A stretch of 6,596 nt of DNA, taken from positions 1-6,596 of the forward strand of contig JAHRVZ010000196.1 in assembly GCA_019090405.1 (NCBI GenBank), read 5' to 3'. Source of the DNA: Paracoccaceae bacterium (GTDB lineage: Bacteria; Pseudomonadota; Alphaproteobacteria; Rhodobacterales; Rhodobacteraceae). This document shows positions 1 through 6,111 of this stretch, piece by piece. How positions within the stretch are numbered: position 1 is the stretch's first letter; every line of letters starts with the position of its first letter. The notes under the pieces were generated by a model. That model had not been told where the DNA came from and did no database searches. It saw only the letters and a list, made by a program, of their open reading frames with translations. The translations under genes were made by a program, and so were the position numbers.

Positions 1-280
1 ACGTGATGTCGATGTCGGCCCAAGGCAAATCCTCGGGGTTCCGCTCGGCTGTAACCAGAATGCGGTGCTGCCCTACGATCAGATGATCGCCATCAACAGT
101 CACGTCAACATTAAGCATGCCGTGGACGGAATCGAACTTCAGCAAATGGGCGCTAGTCTCGATTGGTCCCAGATCATTGACCGCAACAATCTCAACATCG
201 TCGCGACCGGATTCGATCCATGCCCGCAGGACACAACGGCCAATTCGACCAAACCCGTTAATTGCAATTTTGACTGCCAT
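1..280 (-). CDS. gap: Glyceraldehyde-3-phosphate dehydrogenase, N-terminal part (truncated by window edge)
   Basis: Cytosolic glycolytic/gluconeogenic enzyme that oxidises glyceraldehyde-3-phosphate to 1,3-bisphosphoglycerate using NAD(P). The 93 codons visible begin MAVKIAINGFGRIGR, the classic Rossmann GxGRIGR nucleotide-binding loop (residues 9-15). They continue with EIVAVNDL (residues 30-37), whose Asp normally contacts the adenine ribose and favours NAD, and with the conserved LLKFDSVHG segment (residues 46-54). The catalytic Cys-His region lies outside the window, so only the N-terminal NAD domain is seen. The ATG at 280-278 is chosen because it gives the family's usual N-terminus and is preceded by AGAGGA eight bases upstream. 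A strong promoter overlapped by a LacI-type operator lies directly upstream. The AraC-type gene further upstream is on the same strand but 220 bases away, so gap probably has its own transcript. Its substrate is the product of the sugar-acid pathway encoded nearby, although gap is a housekeeping function. Confidence 0.96.
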   Translation of the reverse strand, partial: MAVKIAINGFGRIGRCVLRAWIESGRDDVEIVAVNDLGPIETSAHLLKFDSVHGMLNVDVTVDGDHLIVGQHRILVTAERNPEDLPWADIDIT

Positions 281-308
281 TTTCTCGATCCTCTGCACAT
301 TTGAGCGC

Positions 309-337
309 ATAGTACTGATAGCGCTAACAAAGTGCAA
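309..337 (-). promoter_or_regulatory. Predicted sigma70-type promoter of gap
   Basis: Read on the minus strand, TTGCAC (337-332) and TACTAT (314-309) are separated by exactly 17 bases, close to the TTGACA/TATAAT consensus. Transcription would start near position 302, giving a leader of about 20 bases that contains the AGAGGA ribosome binding site. The spacing, position and directly adjacent operator make this the most convincing promoter in the window. It is inferred from sequence only. Confidence 0.6.
316..329. promoter_or_regulatory. LacI-family-type operator in the gap promoter spacer (CceR-like)
   Basis: TGATAGCGCTAACA is a 14-base palindrome with one mismatched pair (minus strand TGTTAGCGCTATCA) centred on the GCGC core. 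It matches the TGTTAGCGCTAACA type of site recognised by LacI-family regulators. In alphaproteobacteria a LacI-family regulator of central carbon metabolism, CceR of Rhodobacter sphaeroides, is known to control glycolytic and gluconeogenic genes through sites of this kind. The site fills most of the spacer between the -35 and -10 hexamers, where a bound protein would block RNA polymerase. The assignment to CceR is inferred, because the regulator gene is not in the window. Confidence 0.6.
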
Positions 338-423
338 TGCGTATTGTCCGTTGGCAAGGGACAGGAACGGCACCAGCCTATCCCTTTGTCACAGGCAGGA
401 AGCACAGTAATCACACAGTTTAG

Positions 424-448
424 GGGGAAATATTGCAAAAATTTCCCC
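424..448. repeat. 8-bp inverted repeat with 9-base loop, between araC-type gene and gap
   Basis: GGGGAAAT (424-431) and ATTTCCCC (441-448) are perfect reverse complements around the loop ATTGCAAAA, and one further G-T pair is possible (423/449). It lies 53-77 bases past the stop of the AraC-type gene and could form an RNA hairpin that ends or protects that transcript. No U-tract follows on either strand, so a canonical intrinsic terminator is not supported. A protein-binding dyad upstream of gap is the alternative. Confidence 0.4.
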
Positions 449-500
449 TCTACCTTGATCAAAGCCTCATAGTTCAAACGGTTAGGCAAATCACATAAGT

Positions 501-1511
501 TCAGTTTCCGCGATACTGACCCGGAGTCTTGCCAGTCCAGCGCTTGAACGCGTCATTGAAACTGCTAAGCCCGGAATAGCCCAGCAGGTATGCTATTTCG
601 GCAAGCACCAGATCGCTGTTGGACAAATACCGTTGAGCCAATGAATGGCGCAAATTCTCGACCGTTTTAAAGAATGTCGTTCCCTCTTTGGCCAGACGCC
701 GCGACAAAGTACGCGCGCTCATTCCAAGTGTTTTGGCGACGTGGTGTTGCGTTGCTTCACCGATGGTCAGCCGGTCAGCAATCGCGCGCTCTACATCAAT
801 CAATAAATCCGACGTGTTGCGCGACTTACTTTGCAGGACGATGTCACAATATTCAGTCAGTACAGAATAAAGTTCGTTATCTGCAGTTACCAGATTCAGT
901 TCCAGATCTGACGGCTTGAATTGAATGCAGTTTTCACGCTGATCAAATAAAACTTTGCACCCGAAACTGCGCGCAAAGGCCTGTAAATTGGTGTTTCTGG
1001 AATGGCGAAACGTCACAATATCCGGGCGAATTTCGCGATTGGTACATAACCGCATAGACACCAGTAAACCGATGCCGCTGAATTCAACATGCTGACGCCT
1101 CTCGACCGTGGTTGGCACCCTGAAGGACCAAATCAATCGTCCGTCTTTCGCCAATGAGTCCACGTTCATTTCAATGGCATCGCTGAACACACGACGATAG
1201 CACGCAATGTTTTTAAGAGCATCCAAAACAGTAGGAGACGCAGTGCCGACATAGGATATCAAACCGCTAAGATGGAAATCGCGTTTGATGCCATTTTCCA
1301 GACCCAGAATGTCATTGCCGGTCAACTTGGCTGCATTTTCAAAAAATGCCGCCACTTTGCCAAATGGCGCAGTTGGACGCTGTGCCTCAAAATCCATGGC
1401 CTTTAGTCCTGAACCGGCAAAAATCTGTTGCTCAGAATATCCCTGATCCCGCAATGTCTTGGCCAGAATTTTCACATAGATAGAGCCATGAAGCGGCGTC
1501 GATTCCTGCAT
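501..1511 (-). CDS. AraC-family transcriptional regulator (arabinose-binding-type N-terminal domain + AraC HTH)
   Basis: A predicted cytosolic DNA-binding regulator of 336 residues, normal for the subfamily with an N-terminal Arabinose_bd-type domain (about residues 15-200) and a C-terminal double helix-turn-helix (about 235-335). The C-terminus shows the AraC signature: VAKTLGMSARTLSRRLAKEG (first HTH, about 258-277), then EIAYLLGYSGLSSFNDAF (second HTH, about 305-322) and RWTGKTPGQYR. The reading frame stays open upstream to a GTG at 1643. The ATG at 1511 is preferred because GGAGA lies 5-6 bases before it, it gives the family's length, and the extra 44 residues are unlike the family and lack a ribosome binding site. 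It is divergent from the LysR-type gene. Effector and targets are unknown: proteins of this architecture often act on nearby catabolic operons, but gap and the dgo cluster are only candidates by position. Confidence 0.88.
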   Translation of the reverse strand: MQESTPLHGSIYVKILAKTLRDQGYSEQQIFAGSGLKAMDFEAQRPTAPFGKVAAFFENAAKLTGNDILGLENGIKRDFHLSGLISYVGTASPTVLDALKNIACYRRVFSDAIEMNVDSLAKDGRLIWSFRVPTTVERRQHVEFSGIGLLVSMRLCTNREIRPDIVTFRHSRNTNLQAFARSFGCKVLFDQRENCIQFKPSDLELNLVTADNELYSVLTEYCDIVLQSKSRNTSDLLIDVERAIADRLTIGEATQHHVAKTLGMSARTLSRRLAKEGTTFFKTVENLRHSLAQRYLSNSDLVLAEIAYLLGYSGLSSFNDAFKRWTGKTPGQYRGN

Positions 1512-1826
1512 TAAAGTCTCCGATTTCCAAACTAATGAACTTTTCAAAACACTCTTTTTCAGACCACAGCATTCGGACTGAGTAATCCAGCCGGGATTGT
1601 TGGCAATCTCAATTTGTTCAGCATAATTTTTTTGGTGGAACACCTGATCTGAAACCGTTTAGCACATTATCTGGCCAAAAAACAAAAATATTGGCCGAGA
1701 TTCCGAATGGGATGACCCGGGAAATAAACTGTTCGCGAACCGCTCTCTCCATATCAACCGAATAGCGGACCAAAGACTATCCGACAATTTTGATCTGTGT
1801 CCGCCAACTTATAAAGGTAGTTTGAC
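1512..1826. promoter_or_regulatory. Divergent intergenic region between the AraC- and LysR-type genes
   Basis: This 315-base AT-richer stretch has no convincing gene. It must carry the promoters of both divergent regulators, but no -35/-10 pair as good as that of gap was found; a GATAAT-like hexamer read on the minus strand around 1666-1671 is weak. It contains several small dyads that could be operators: GGCCAA/TTGGCC (1673-1678 and 1691-1696), a perfect 10-base palindrome GTTCGCGAAC (1731-1740), and GCGGAC/GTCCGC (1765-1770 and 1799-1804). The ribosome binding site of the LysR-type gene (AAAGG, 1813-1817) is at its right end. The region 1512-1643 is also an open extension of the araC-type frame, judged non-coding. 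Confidence 0.5.
1731..1740. repeat. Perfect 10-bp palindrome GTTCGCGAAC
   Basis: The sequence equals its own reverse complement and sits in the divergent regulator intergenic region, 87 bases before the LysR-type start codon and 220 bases before the AraC-type start codon. This location suits a shared operator. The palindrome does not extend further, and no matching copy was noticed elsewhere in the window. Confidence 0.3.
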
Positions 1827-2714
1827 ATGGGTCGTCTAATAGAAATGGAAGCCTTTGCCACCGTCGTCGAAGAGGGTGGATTCTCGGATGCTGCACGCAA
1901 AATGGGCGTCGCCAAGTCGACGGTTTCCAAACATATCTCAAGCCTTGAAACGCGTCTTGGCACCCATCTGCTAAGCCGCACTACACGTCGGGTCTGTCCG
2001 ACTGAGATTGGGCTGGCCTATTATGATCGGGCCACCCGAATTCTAAACGATGCGGGCGATGCTGATGCTTTGGTGACCTCTTTACATTCTTCACCCTCAG
2101 GAACCCTGCGCGTCAGTGCCGACAACGATTTCGGCATTCACATACTTGCGCCTCTGCTGGTCGCGTTTTTGAATGATTTTCCGGACATCCGGGTAGAGGT
2201 CATTCTGGATAACAAACCCGTAGACCTGATCAACGAGCGGATTGATTTGGCTATTCGAATTGGTACGCAAAAAGACAGCAGCATGCGGGCGCGCAAGCTC
2301 ACTCAAACCAGTTTTCGATTGGTGGCCAGCCCTGATTATCTGGCAGCATATGGACACCCGGAAAACATCGAAGACTTGGCTCATCACACGCTTTTGCAAC
2401 ATTCAAACAGCGTTGGGGACAACCAGTGGAAACTGCCAGACGCAAATGGAAAATTGCGACAGATTCGTGCCGATGGGCGCCTGAGCATCAATGACGGGCA
2501 ATCATTGCTTACGGCGTCAGCGTCGGGGCTTGGCATTGCCTATTTGCCCGAATTTTTGTTTCGCCGGGGAATGGATATGGGACACATCGTCGACGTCATG
2601 CCTGATCTGCCCGTCATGCAGCAATGCGTCAATGCGATCTATCCACCGGGTCAGTTCACACAGCCCAAGGTGCGAGCGCTCATTGATTTTCTGGTCGGAA
2701 ATCTGTCACGCTAG
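1827..2714 (+). CDS. LysR-family transcriptional regulator (CrgA/DmlR-like subgroup)
   Basis: A predicted cytosolic DNA-binding regulator of 295 residues, the standard LysR length. The N-terminal winged helix-turn-helix spans about residues 1-60, with the diagnostic FSDAARKMGVAKSTVSKHIS (about 19-38) and the LETRLGTHLLSRTTRR wing (about 40-55). A linker helix follows, then a periplasmic-binding-protein-like effector domain from about residue 90 to 292, with VILDNKPVDLINERIDLAIRIG typical of the CrgA/DmlR-like subgroup. The ATG start has AAAGG about nine bases upstream and gives the expected N-terminus. The gene lies on the same strand as dgoK, with 115 bases between its stop and the proposed dgoK start, so it may control or be cotranscribed with the sugar-acid genes. 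In related bacteria LysR regulators such as GbpR accompany galactose/galactonate genes, but orthology to GbpR is not evident here. The effector is unknown. Confidence 0.93.
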   Translation: MGRLIEMEAFATVVEEGGFSDAARKMGVAKSTVSKHISSLETRLGTHLLSRTTRRVCPTEIGLAYYDRATRILNDAGDADALVTSLHSSPSGTLRVSADNDFGIHILAPLLVAFLNDFPDIRVEVILDNKPVDLINERIDLAIRIGTQKDSSMRARKLTQTSFRLVASPDYLAAYGHPENIEDLAHHTLLQHSNSVGDNQWKLPDANGKLRQIRADGRLSINDGQSLLTASASGLGIAYLPEFLFRRGMDMGHIVDVMPDLPVMQQCVNAIYPPGQFTQPKVRALIDFLVGNLSR

Positions 2715-2818
2715 TCTGGCACGATAGTACGTCGCAAAACAGCGTTGCGCATTGAAATTGGAAACTGACTCTGGCAGTCATCACGGCAACCCACTTTGTT
2801 ACTGCCGCACCGAATGTC

Positions 2819-2832
2819 AGGAGTACACGCTG
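2819..2832 (+). promoter_or_regulatory. Shine-Dalgarno and CTG start deciding the dgoK start
   Basis: AGGAG (2819-2823) is followed after six bases by an in-frame CTG (2830-2832), an ideal arrangement. The other in-frame options upstream are TTG at 2752 and 2758, without a comparable ribosome binding site. The first in-frame ATG (2899) lies beyond the nucleotide-binding DWGTT motif and cannot be the start of a working enzyme. The ATG at 2814 is in another frame that stops soon. Confidence 0.55.
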
Positions 2833-3735
2833 CCACACTCTTCCAAACCAAACTGGATTGCTGTCGATTGGGGCACCACCCATCTGCGCGCGTGGGCCAT
2901 GCAGGGGGCGACCCCCTTGGCCAAGGCAGAGTCGACTGACGAAATGTCTGACCTATCGCCCAAAGCGTTTGAGCCGACGTTGCTGAACCTGATCTCTGGC
3001 TGGGTTGGCCCTGATCCAACGCCTGTCATCGCCTGCGGCATGGTTGACGCAAAACAAGACTGGAACGAGACCCCCTACAGGGCGGTTCCGACAACACCGC
3101 TTGGCCTGCCAGTTTTGGTTGAAACAAAAAGCGCGGCAATTGCGGTTCACATCATCCCCGGCCTGAAACAGTCCAACCCTGCGGATGTGATGCGCGGCGA
3201 AGAAACCCGGATCGCGGGGTTTCTGGCGCTGAACCCCGGCTGGGACGGCGTCATTTGCATGCCCGGCACACATAGCAAATGGGTGCTTGTCAGTGCCGGT
3301 GAAGTTGTCAGTTTTCAGACTTTCATGACCGGAGAGCTTTTTGCCAGCCTTAGCCAGCACACGGTGCTACGCCATTCCATTGCGACCACCGGTTGGGACG
3401 AAACAACCTTTCTTGAGGCCGTCGATGATGCAATGTCAAAACCTGAACGCCTTGCCGCGCGGCTGTTTTCGCTGCGCGCGGACGATCTGCTGAATGGTCA
3501 GCCGAAACCTACGGCCCGATCACGGCTTTCGGGCCAGTTGATCGGCGCAGAACTTGCCGCATCGCGCCCCTACTGGCTGGGCCAGAATATCGCCATTGTC
3601 GGCGCGGACAAAACCGCCGAAATCTATGCCAGCGCGCTTGCCCGTCAGGGCGCGCCTGCCACGATTGCCGACGCCACCCGCATGACGCTGGCCGGACTGA
3701 CCACCGCCCACCGGCTCATGAAAGGGACCACATGA
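2830..3735 (+). CDS. dgoK: 2-dehydro-3-deoxygalactonokinase
   Basis: Cytosolic ATP-dependent sugar-acid kinase that converts 2-keto-3-deoxygalactonate to its 6-phosphate in the De Ley-Doudoroff galactonate pathway. From the proposed CTG start the protein has 301 residues, normal for DgoK. Family motifs in order are the ATP-binding WIAVDWGTTHLRAW (about 9-22), GMV...WNETPY (about 70-83), VMRGEET (about 120-126), PGTHSKW (about 145-151), FMTGELF (about 165-171) and the C-terminal IVGADKTAE (about 256-264). The stretch translated upstream from TTG 2752 is unlike the family, supporting the later CTG start with its AGGAG. The gene overlaps the following dgoA remnant by 4 bases (ATGA), so the three plus-strand genes form one operon. 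One oddity is DA in GMVDAKQDW where the family usually has GS (E. coli GMVGSNVGW). Identification is firm, but the start codon is less certain. Confidence 0.93.
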   Translation: MPHSSKPNWIAVDWGTTHLRAWAMQGATPLAKAESTDEMSDLSPKAFEPTLLNLISGWVGPDPTPVIACGMVDAKQDWNETPYRAVPTTPLGLPVLVETKSAAIAVHIIPGLKQSNPADVMRGEETRIAGFLALNPGWDGVICMPGTHSKWVLVSAGEVVSFQTFMTGELFASLSQHTVLRHSIATTGWDETTFLEAVDDAMSKPERLAARLFSLRADDLLNGQPKPTARSRLSGQLIGAELAASRPYWLGQNIAIVGADKTAEIYASALARQGAPATIADATRMTLAGLTTAHRLMKGTT

Positions 3736-3884
3736 GCCGTTCAATCCTAGCCTTCGGCACGCGGGCATCCGGAGCTGATGGATTTGGGCTTGGCGCCGCG
3801 ATTTGCAAACCGGGGATGACCGCCAATAAGGTTGCAAAACGCGCTGAAAATGTTGTGCGATATAAGGATGAGGCGATAAAATGA
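3732..3884 (+). pseudogene. dgoA: Internally deleted 2-dehydro-3-deoxy-6-phosphogalactonate aldolase remnant
   Basis: A 50-codon ORF beginning MSRSILA, like the N-terminus of alphaproteobacterial DgoA (MSRPIIAIL-type). It then passes directly into GADGFGLGAAICKPGMTA (about residues 14-31), the C-terminal phosphate-binding glycine-rich strand and last helix of the aldolase. The E. coli DgoA counterpart is AGAGLGSDLYRAGQS. The family is about 205 residues long, so roughly 155 residues (about 465 bases) are missing. These include the Schiff-base lysine, the catalytic glutamate and most of the TIM barrel, so aldolase activity is not expected. The deletion is in frame: the ORF still overlaps dgoK by ATGA at its start and the lactonase gene by ATGA at its end. 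It also still holds the GAGG ribosome binding site of the lactonase (3870-3873), which would preserve translational coupling. A short expressed peptide of unknown role or an assembly collapse are the alternatives. Confidence 0.85.
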
Positions 3885-4744
3885 CCGCCTATGTATATGA
3901 TGATCGCCGCTGCAGACTGGGTGAAGGTCCGCTTTGGCACCCGCAACGCAATCAACTTTTCTGGTTTGATATCACCGAAAACCGGCTTGTGTCGCGCACG
4001 ACAGATGGTCCGGTTGAATGGAATTTCGATGAAAACGTTTCAGCTGCTGGCTGGGTTGATACTGACACATTGCTGGTTGCCTCTGAAACCGGGCTTTGGC
4101 GATTTTCCCTTTCCGACAAAAGCCGCGATTTGGTGGTGCCGCTTGAAGCGGATAACCCTGTGACGCGCTCAAATGATGGACGTGCGGATCCCTGGGGCGG
4201 GTTTTGGATTGGGACAATGGGCAAATCAGCAGAGTTCGAAGCCGGCGCGATTTATCGCTTTCATAGAGGCGAGTTGCGCCGGTTGTTCGACAATATCACG
4301 GTTCCCAACGCGATCTGTTTCACGCCGGATCGCAGGTGCGCCTATTATACTGACACACCAACGCAATTGGTCATGCGTCAGGCGCTGGATGAAAAAACCG
4401 GGTGGCCAACAGGTGATCCCGATGTGTTCATCAATTTACGCGAAACTGATATTCTGCCCGATGGCGCAGTGGTGGACATGTCGGGCAACCTTTGGATCGC
4501 CAAATACGGCGGGTCCGGAATGTCGTGCTATGACGCAGATGGAAAATTGCTTGGGGTACTAAAGTTAGACGCCTTGCAGACCACCTGCCCGGCGTTTGGA
4601 GGACCAGACCTAAGCACTCTGTTCTGCACGTCAGCCACGCAGACTCTTTCGGCTGACCAGATTGCAGAGAAACCGAACAATGGGGCCGTTTTTGCCATTG
4701 ATGACAAGGGGCCGGGACAAGCTGAACACCGGGTTATCCTTTAG
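3881..4744 (+). CDS. SMP-30/gluconolactonase/LRE-family sugar lactonase
   Basis: Predicted cytosolic metal-dependent six-bladed beta-propeller lactonase that hydrolyses an aldono-lactone to the aldonate. It is 287 residues long, usual for the family. The residues that bind metal and substrate in characterised SMP-30 proteins are all present: Glu15 in LGEGPLW, Arg96 and Asn98 in TRSNDGRAD, Asn143 in VPNAICFTPD and Asp194 in ILPDGAVVD. Other hallmarks are WIGTMG (about 109-114), GNLWIAKYGG (about 202-211) and GGPDLSTLFCTSA (about 240-252). No signal peptide is seen. The ATG overlaps the stop of the dgoA remnant and has GAGG seven bases upstream. Sitting with dgoK, its likely substrate is galactono-lactone, but arabino-, glucono- or galactaro-lactone cannot be excluded because specificity is poorly readable from sequence. 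It is the last gene of the operon and converges on the next gene with 15 bases between stops. Confidence 0.92.
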   Translation: MTAYVYDDRRCRLGEGPLWHPQRNQLFWFDITENRLVSRTTDGPVEWNFDENVSAAGWVDTDTLLVASETGLWRFSLSDKSRDLVVPLEADNPVTRSNDGRADPWGGFWIGTMGKSAEFEAGAIYRFHRGELRRLFDNITVPNAICFTPDRRCAYYTDTPTQLVMRQALDEKTGWPTGDPDVFINLRETDILPDGAVVDMSGNLWIAKYGGSGMSCYDADGKLLGVLKLDALQTTCPAFGGPDLSTLFCTSATQTLSADQIAEKPNNGAVFAIDDKGPGQAEHRVIL

Positions 4745-4759
4745 GGACAGACACAAGAG

Positions 4760-6016
4760 TCACGCAATGTATCGTGCAGGTGAATAAACGCTTAGGTCAA
4801 CATTTGGTTGCTGGCCCGAAATGAGCTGTGCCAACAGGCGGCCGGTTTTGGGACCACCAGTCAGGCCAACATGATGGTGACCAAAACCGGTATATGCCCC
4901 TGACAGACCCGGCACTTCGCCAATAACCGGGATCGAATCCACCGGAGCGGGGCGGTGGCCCATCCATTCGGTTTCTTCAGACCAAGTCAGCCCCGGAAAC
5001 GCCATCCGCGCGTTCCTGCGCAGTAAATCCAACGGTGCCTCAGAGGCCGGGGCGTCCAGTCCGCCAAATTCTACAACGCCGGCAAGGCGCAGCCGCCCGT
5101 CCATCGGCGTGGCAACAAATTTGCCCGAGGACACCATGACCGGTACTTGCGGCATGAAAGATGGGTTCCAGAATTCGATGTGATAGCCGCGTTCGGTCTC
5201 GAGCGGGACAGAAAGACCCAGCTTGTTGGCCAGTGGCCCGCTCCAAACGCCGGTAGCAACAACAACCGCGTCACAGGGGACAACCACGCCTCCTTTGATT
5301 TCAACACCGCTAACTTTGTCGTTTTCATGTGTAAAATCAGTAATATCAGCCTTGATAAACTGCCCGCCCTGACGTTCGACATATGCGGCCAGATCTTTGA
5401 CATACTGCCCCGGATCGGTAATCCGCCCGTGGTTTTTAAGACGAATGGCAAATTGCAGATCAGGCCCAAAAGTCGGGTCATATTGCTTGACTGCTTCGCC
5501 CTCAAGCTCGTCCCACTCAAATCCATTGGCGGCCCGCAACGCCCAGCCAAATGCCTCGCTTTCGAATTGTGCGCGGTCCTTGTAGACAAACAGATAATCC
5601 GACGGAACCACCCATTTTTCAGCACCTGTCCCATCAGACAAAGCCTGATGATCGGCCAGACTGTCCCCGATAATCGGCGCTAGGGCCGCCGCTATGCGTG
5701 TGGCGTCTTTGGTGTTGGCATGACCCAGATACCTGACCAACCAAGGCAACAGGCGCGGCAGATATCCCCATTTCAAAAATAGCGGCTGGTTGCGGCTGAA
5801 CAGCATTTTCGGCGCTTTGGCCAGCAATCCGGGGGCCGTCACAGGCACAATCGCACATGAGGCCAAAACCCCGCCGTTGCCAAAACTGGTGCCTTCGGCC
5901 GGCCCGGCCCGATCAATCAAAATCACTTTGTGCCCGGCACGCTGCAACCAGATTGCAGTCGACACACCGACGATACCAGCCCCAACAATTGCAACGGTTT
6001 TAGGCGTTTCGCTCAT
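4760..6016 (-). CDS. DadA-like FAD-dependent D-amino-acid dehydrogenase / DAO-family oxidoreductase
   Basis: Flavoenzyme of the DAO superfamily, 418 residues, matching the length of small-subunit D-amino-acid dehydrogenases (DadA), which oxidatively deaminate D-amino acids and pass electrons to the respiratory chain. The N-terminus has the FAD-binding Rossmann motif VAIVGAGIVGVSTA (about 8-21) with the ribose-binding acid at Asp35 (ILIDR). GTSFGNGGVLA (42-52) is typical of DadA. Further on are VVVATGVWSG (about 251-260), GHRPAPVDSIPVIG (353-366) and GFGHHHVGLTGGPKTGR (377-393), which close the FAD site. No signal peptide or membrane segment is seen. The ATG is supported by GGAGA about eight bases upstream. 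It lies 95 bases downstream of the uronate-dehydrogenase-like gene on the same strand and may share its transcript. The true substrate is uncertain: D-amino acids, D-hydroxyproline-type imino acids, or another amine or hydroxy acid are all possible. Confidence 0.87.
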   Translation of the reverse strand: MSETPKTVAIVGAGIVGVSTAIWLQRAGHKVILIDRAGPAEGTSFGNGGVLASCAIVPVTAPGLLAKAPKMLFSRNQPLFLKWGYLPRLLPWLVRYLGHANTKDATRIAAALAPIIGDSLADHQALSDGTGAEKWVVPSDYLFVYKDRAQFESEAFGWALRAANGFEWDELEGEAVKQYDPTFGPDLQFAIRLKNHGRITDPGQYVKDLAAYVERQGGQFIKADITDFTHENDKVSGVEIKGGVVVPCDAVVVATGVWSGPLANKLGLSVPLETERGYHIEFWNPSFMPQVPVMVSSGKFVATPMDGRLRLAGVVEFGGLDAPASEAPLDLLRRNARMAFPGLTWSEETEWMGHRPAPVDSIPVIGEVPGLSGAYTGFGHHHVGLTGGPKTGRLLAQLISGQQPNVDLSVYSPARYIA

Positions 6017-6111
6017 GTCTTATATCTCCGGTTCAAGACCTCAAATTTGTTGGGGGTCAAAGTTGGTGTTCAGAAAAGAAATAAAGCCGGTTTCGCGCAA
6101 TTGCCACCAGA

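Noticed and set aside
453..466. TTGATCAA resembling an FNR/FnrL half-site pair
   Set aside because: FNR-type sites need four bases between TTGAT and ATCAA; this is only a compact 8-base palindrome.
65..489. Open frames on both strands across the gap start and its upstream region
   Set aside because: They overlap the clear gap reading frame and promoter and have no family resemblance or ribosome binding sites.
2718..2735. TGGCAC resembling a sigma54 -24 element
   Set aside because: The required TTGC-type -12 element is absent at the correct spacing (the sequence there is TACGT).
2733..2749. CGCAA/TTGCG stem just after the LysR-type gene as a terminator
   Set aside because: The stem is only 5 bp and no U-tract follows; it could be chance and does not support a terminator.
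2752..2829. In-frame N-terminal extension of dgoK from TTG 2752
   Set aside because: The 26 extra residues are Cys/His-rich and unlike any DgoK N-terminus, TTG lacks a good ribosome binding site, and AGGAG is correctly placed for CTG 2830.
2814..2940. ATG at 2814 as the dgoK start with a frameshift
   Set aside because: It is out of frame with the kinase, gives no family-like residues and soon reaches a stop; the DWGTT frame needs no frameshift.
5071..5683. Long alternative-frame open frames on both strands inside the DadA-like gene
   Set aside because: They lie wholly within a gene with full-length conserved FAD-binding motifs, have no recognisable domains, and are explained by codon bias.
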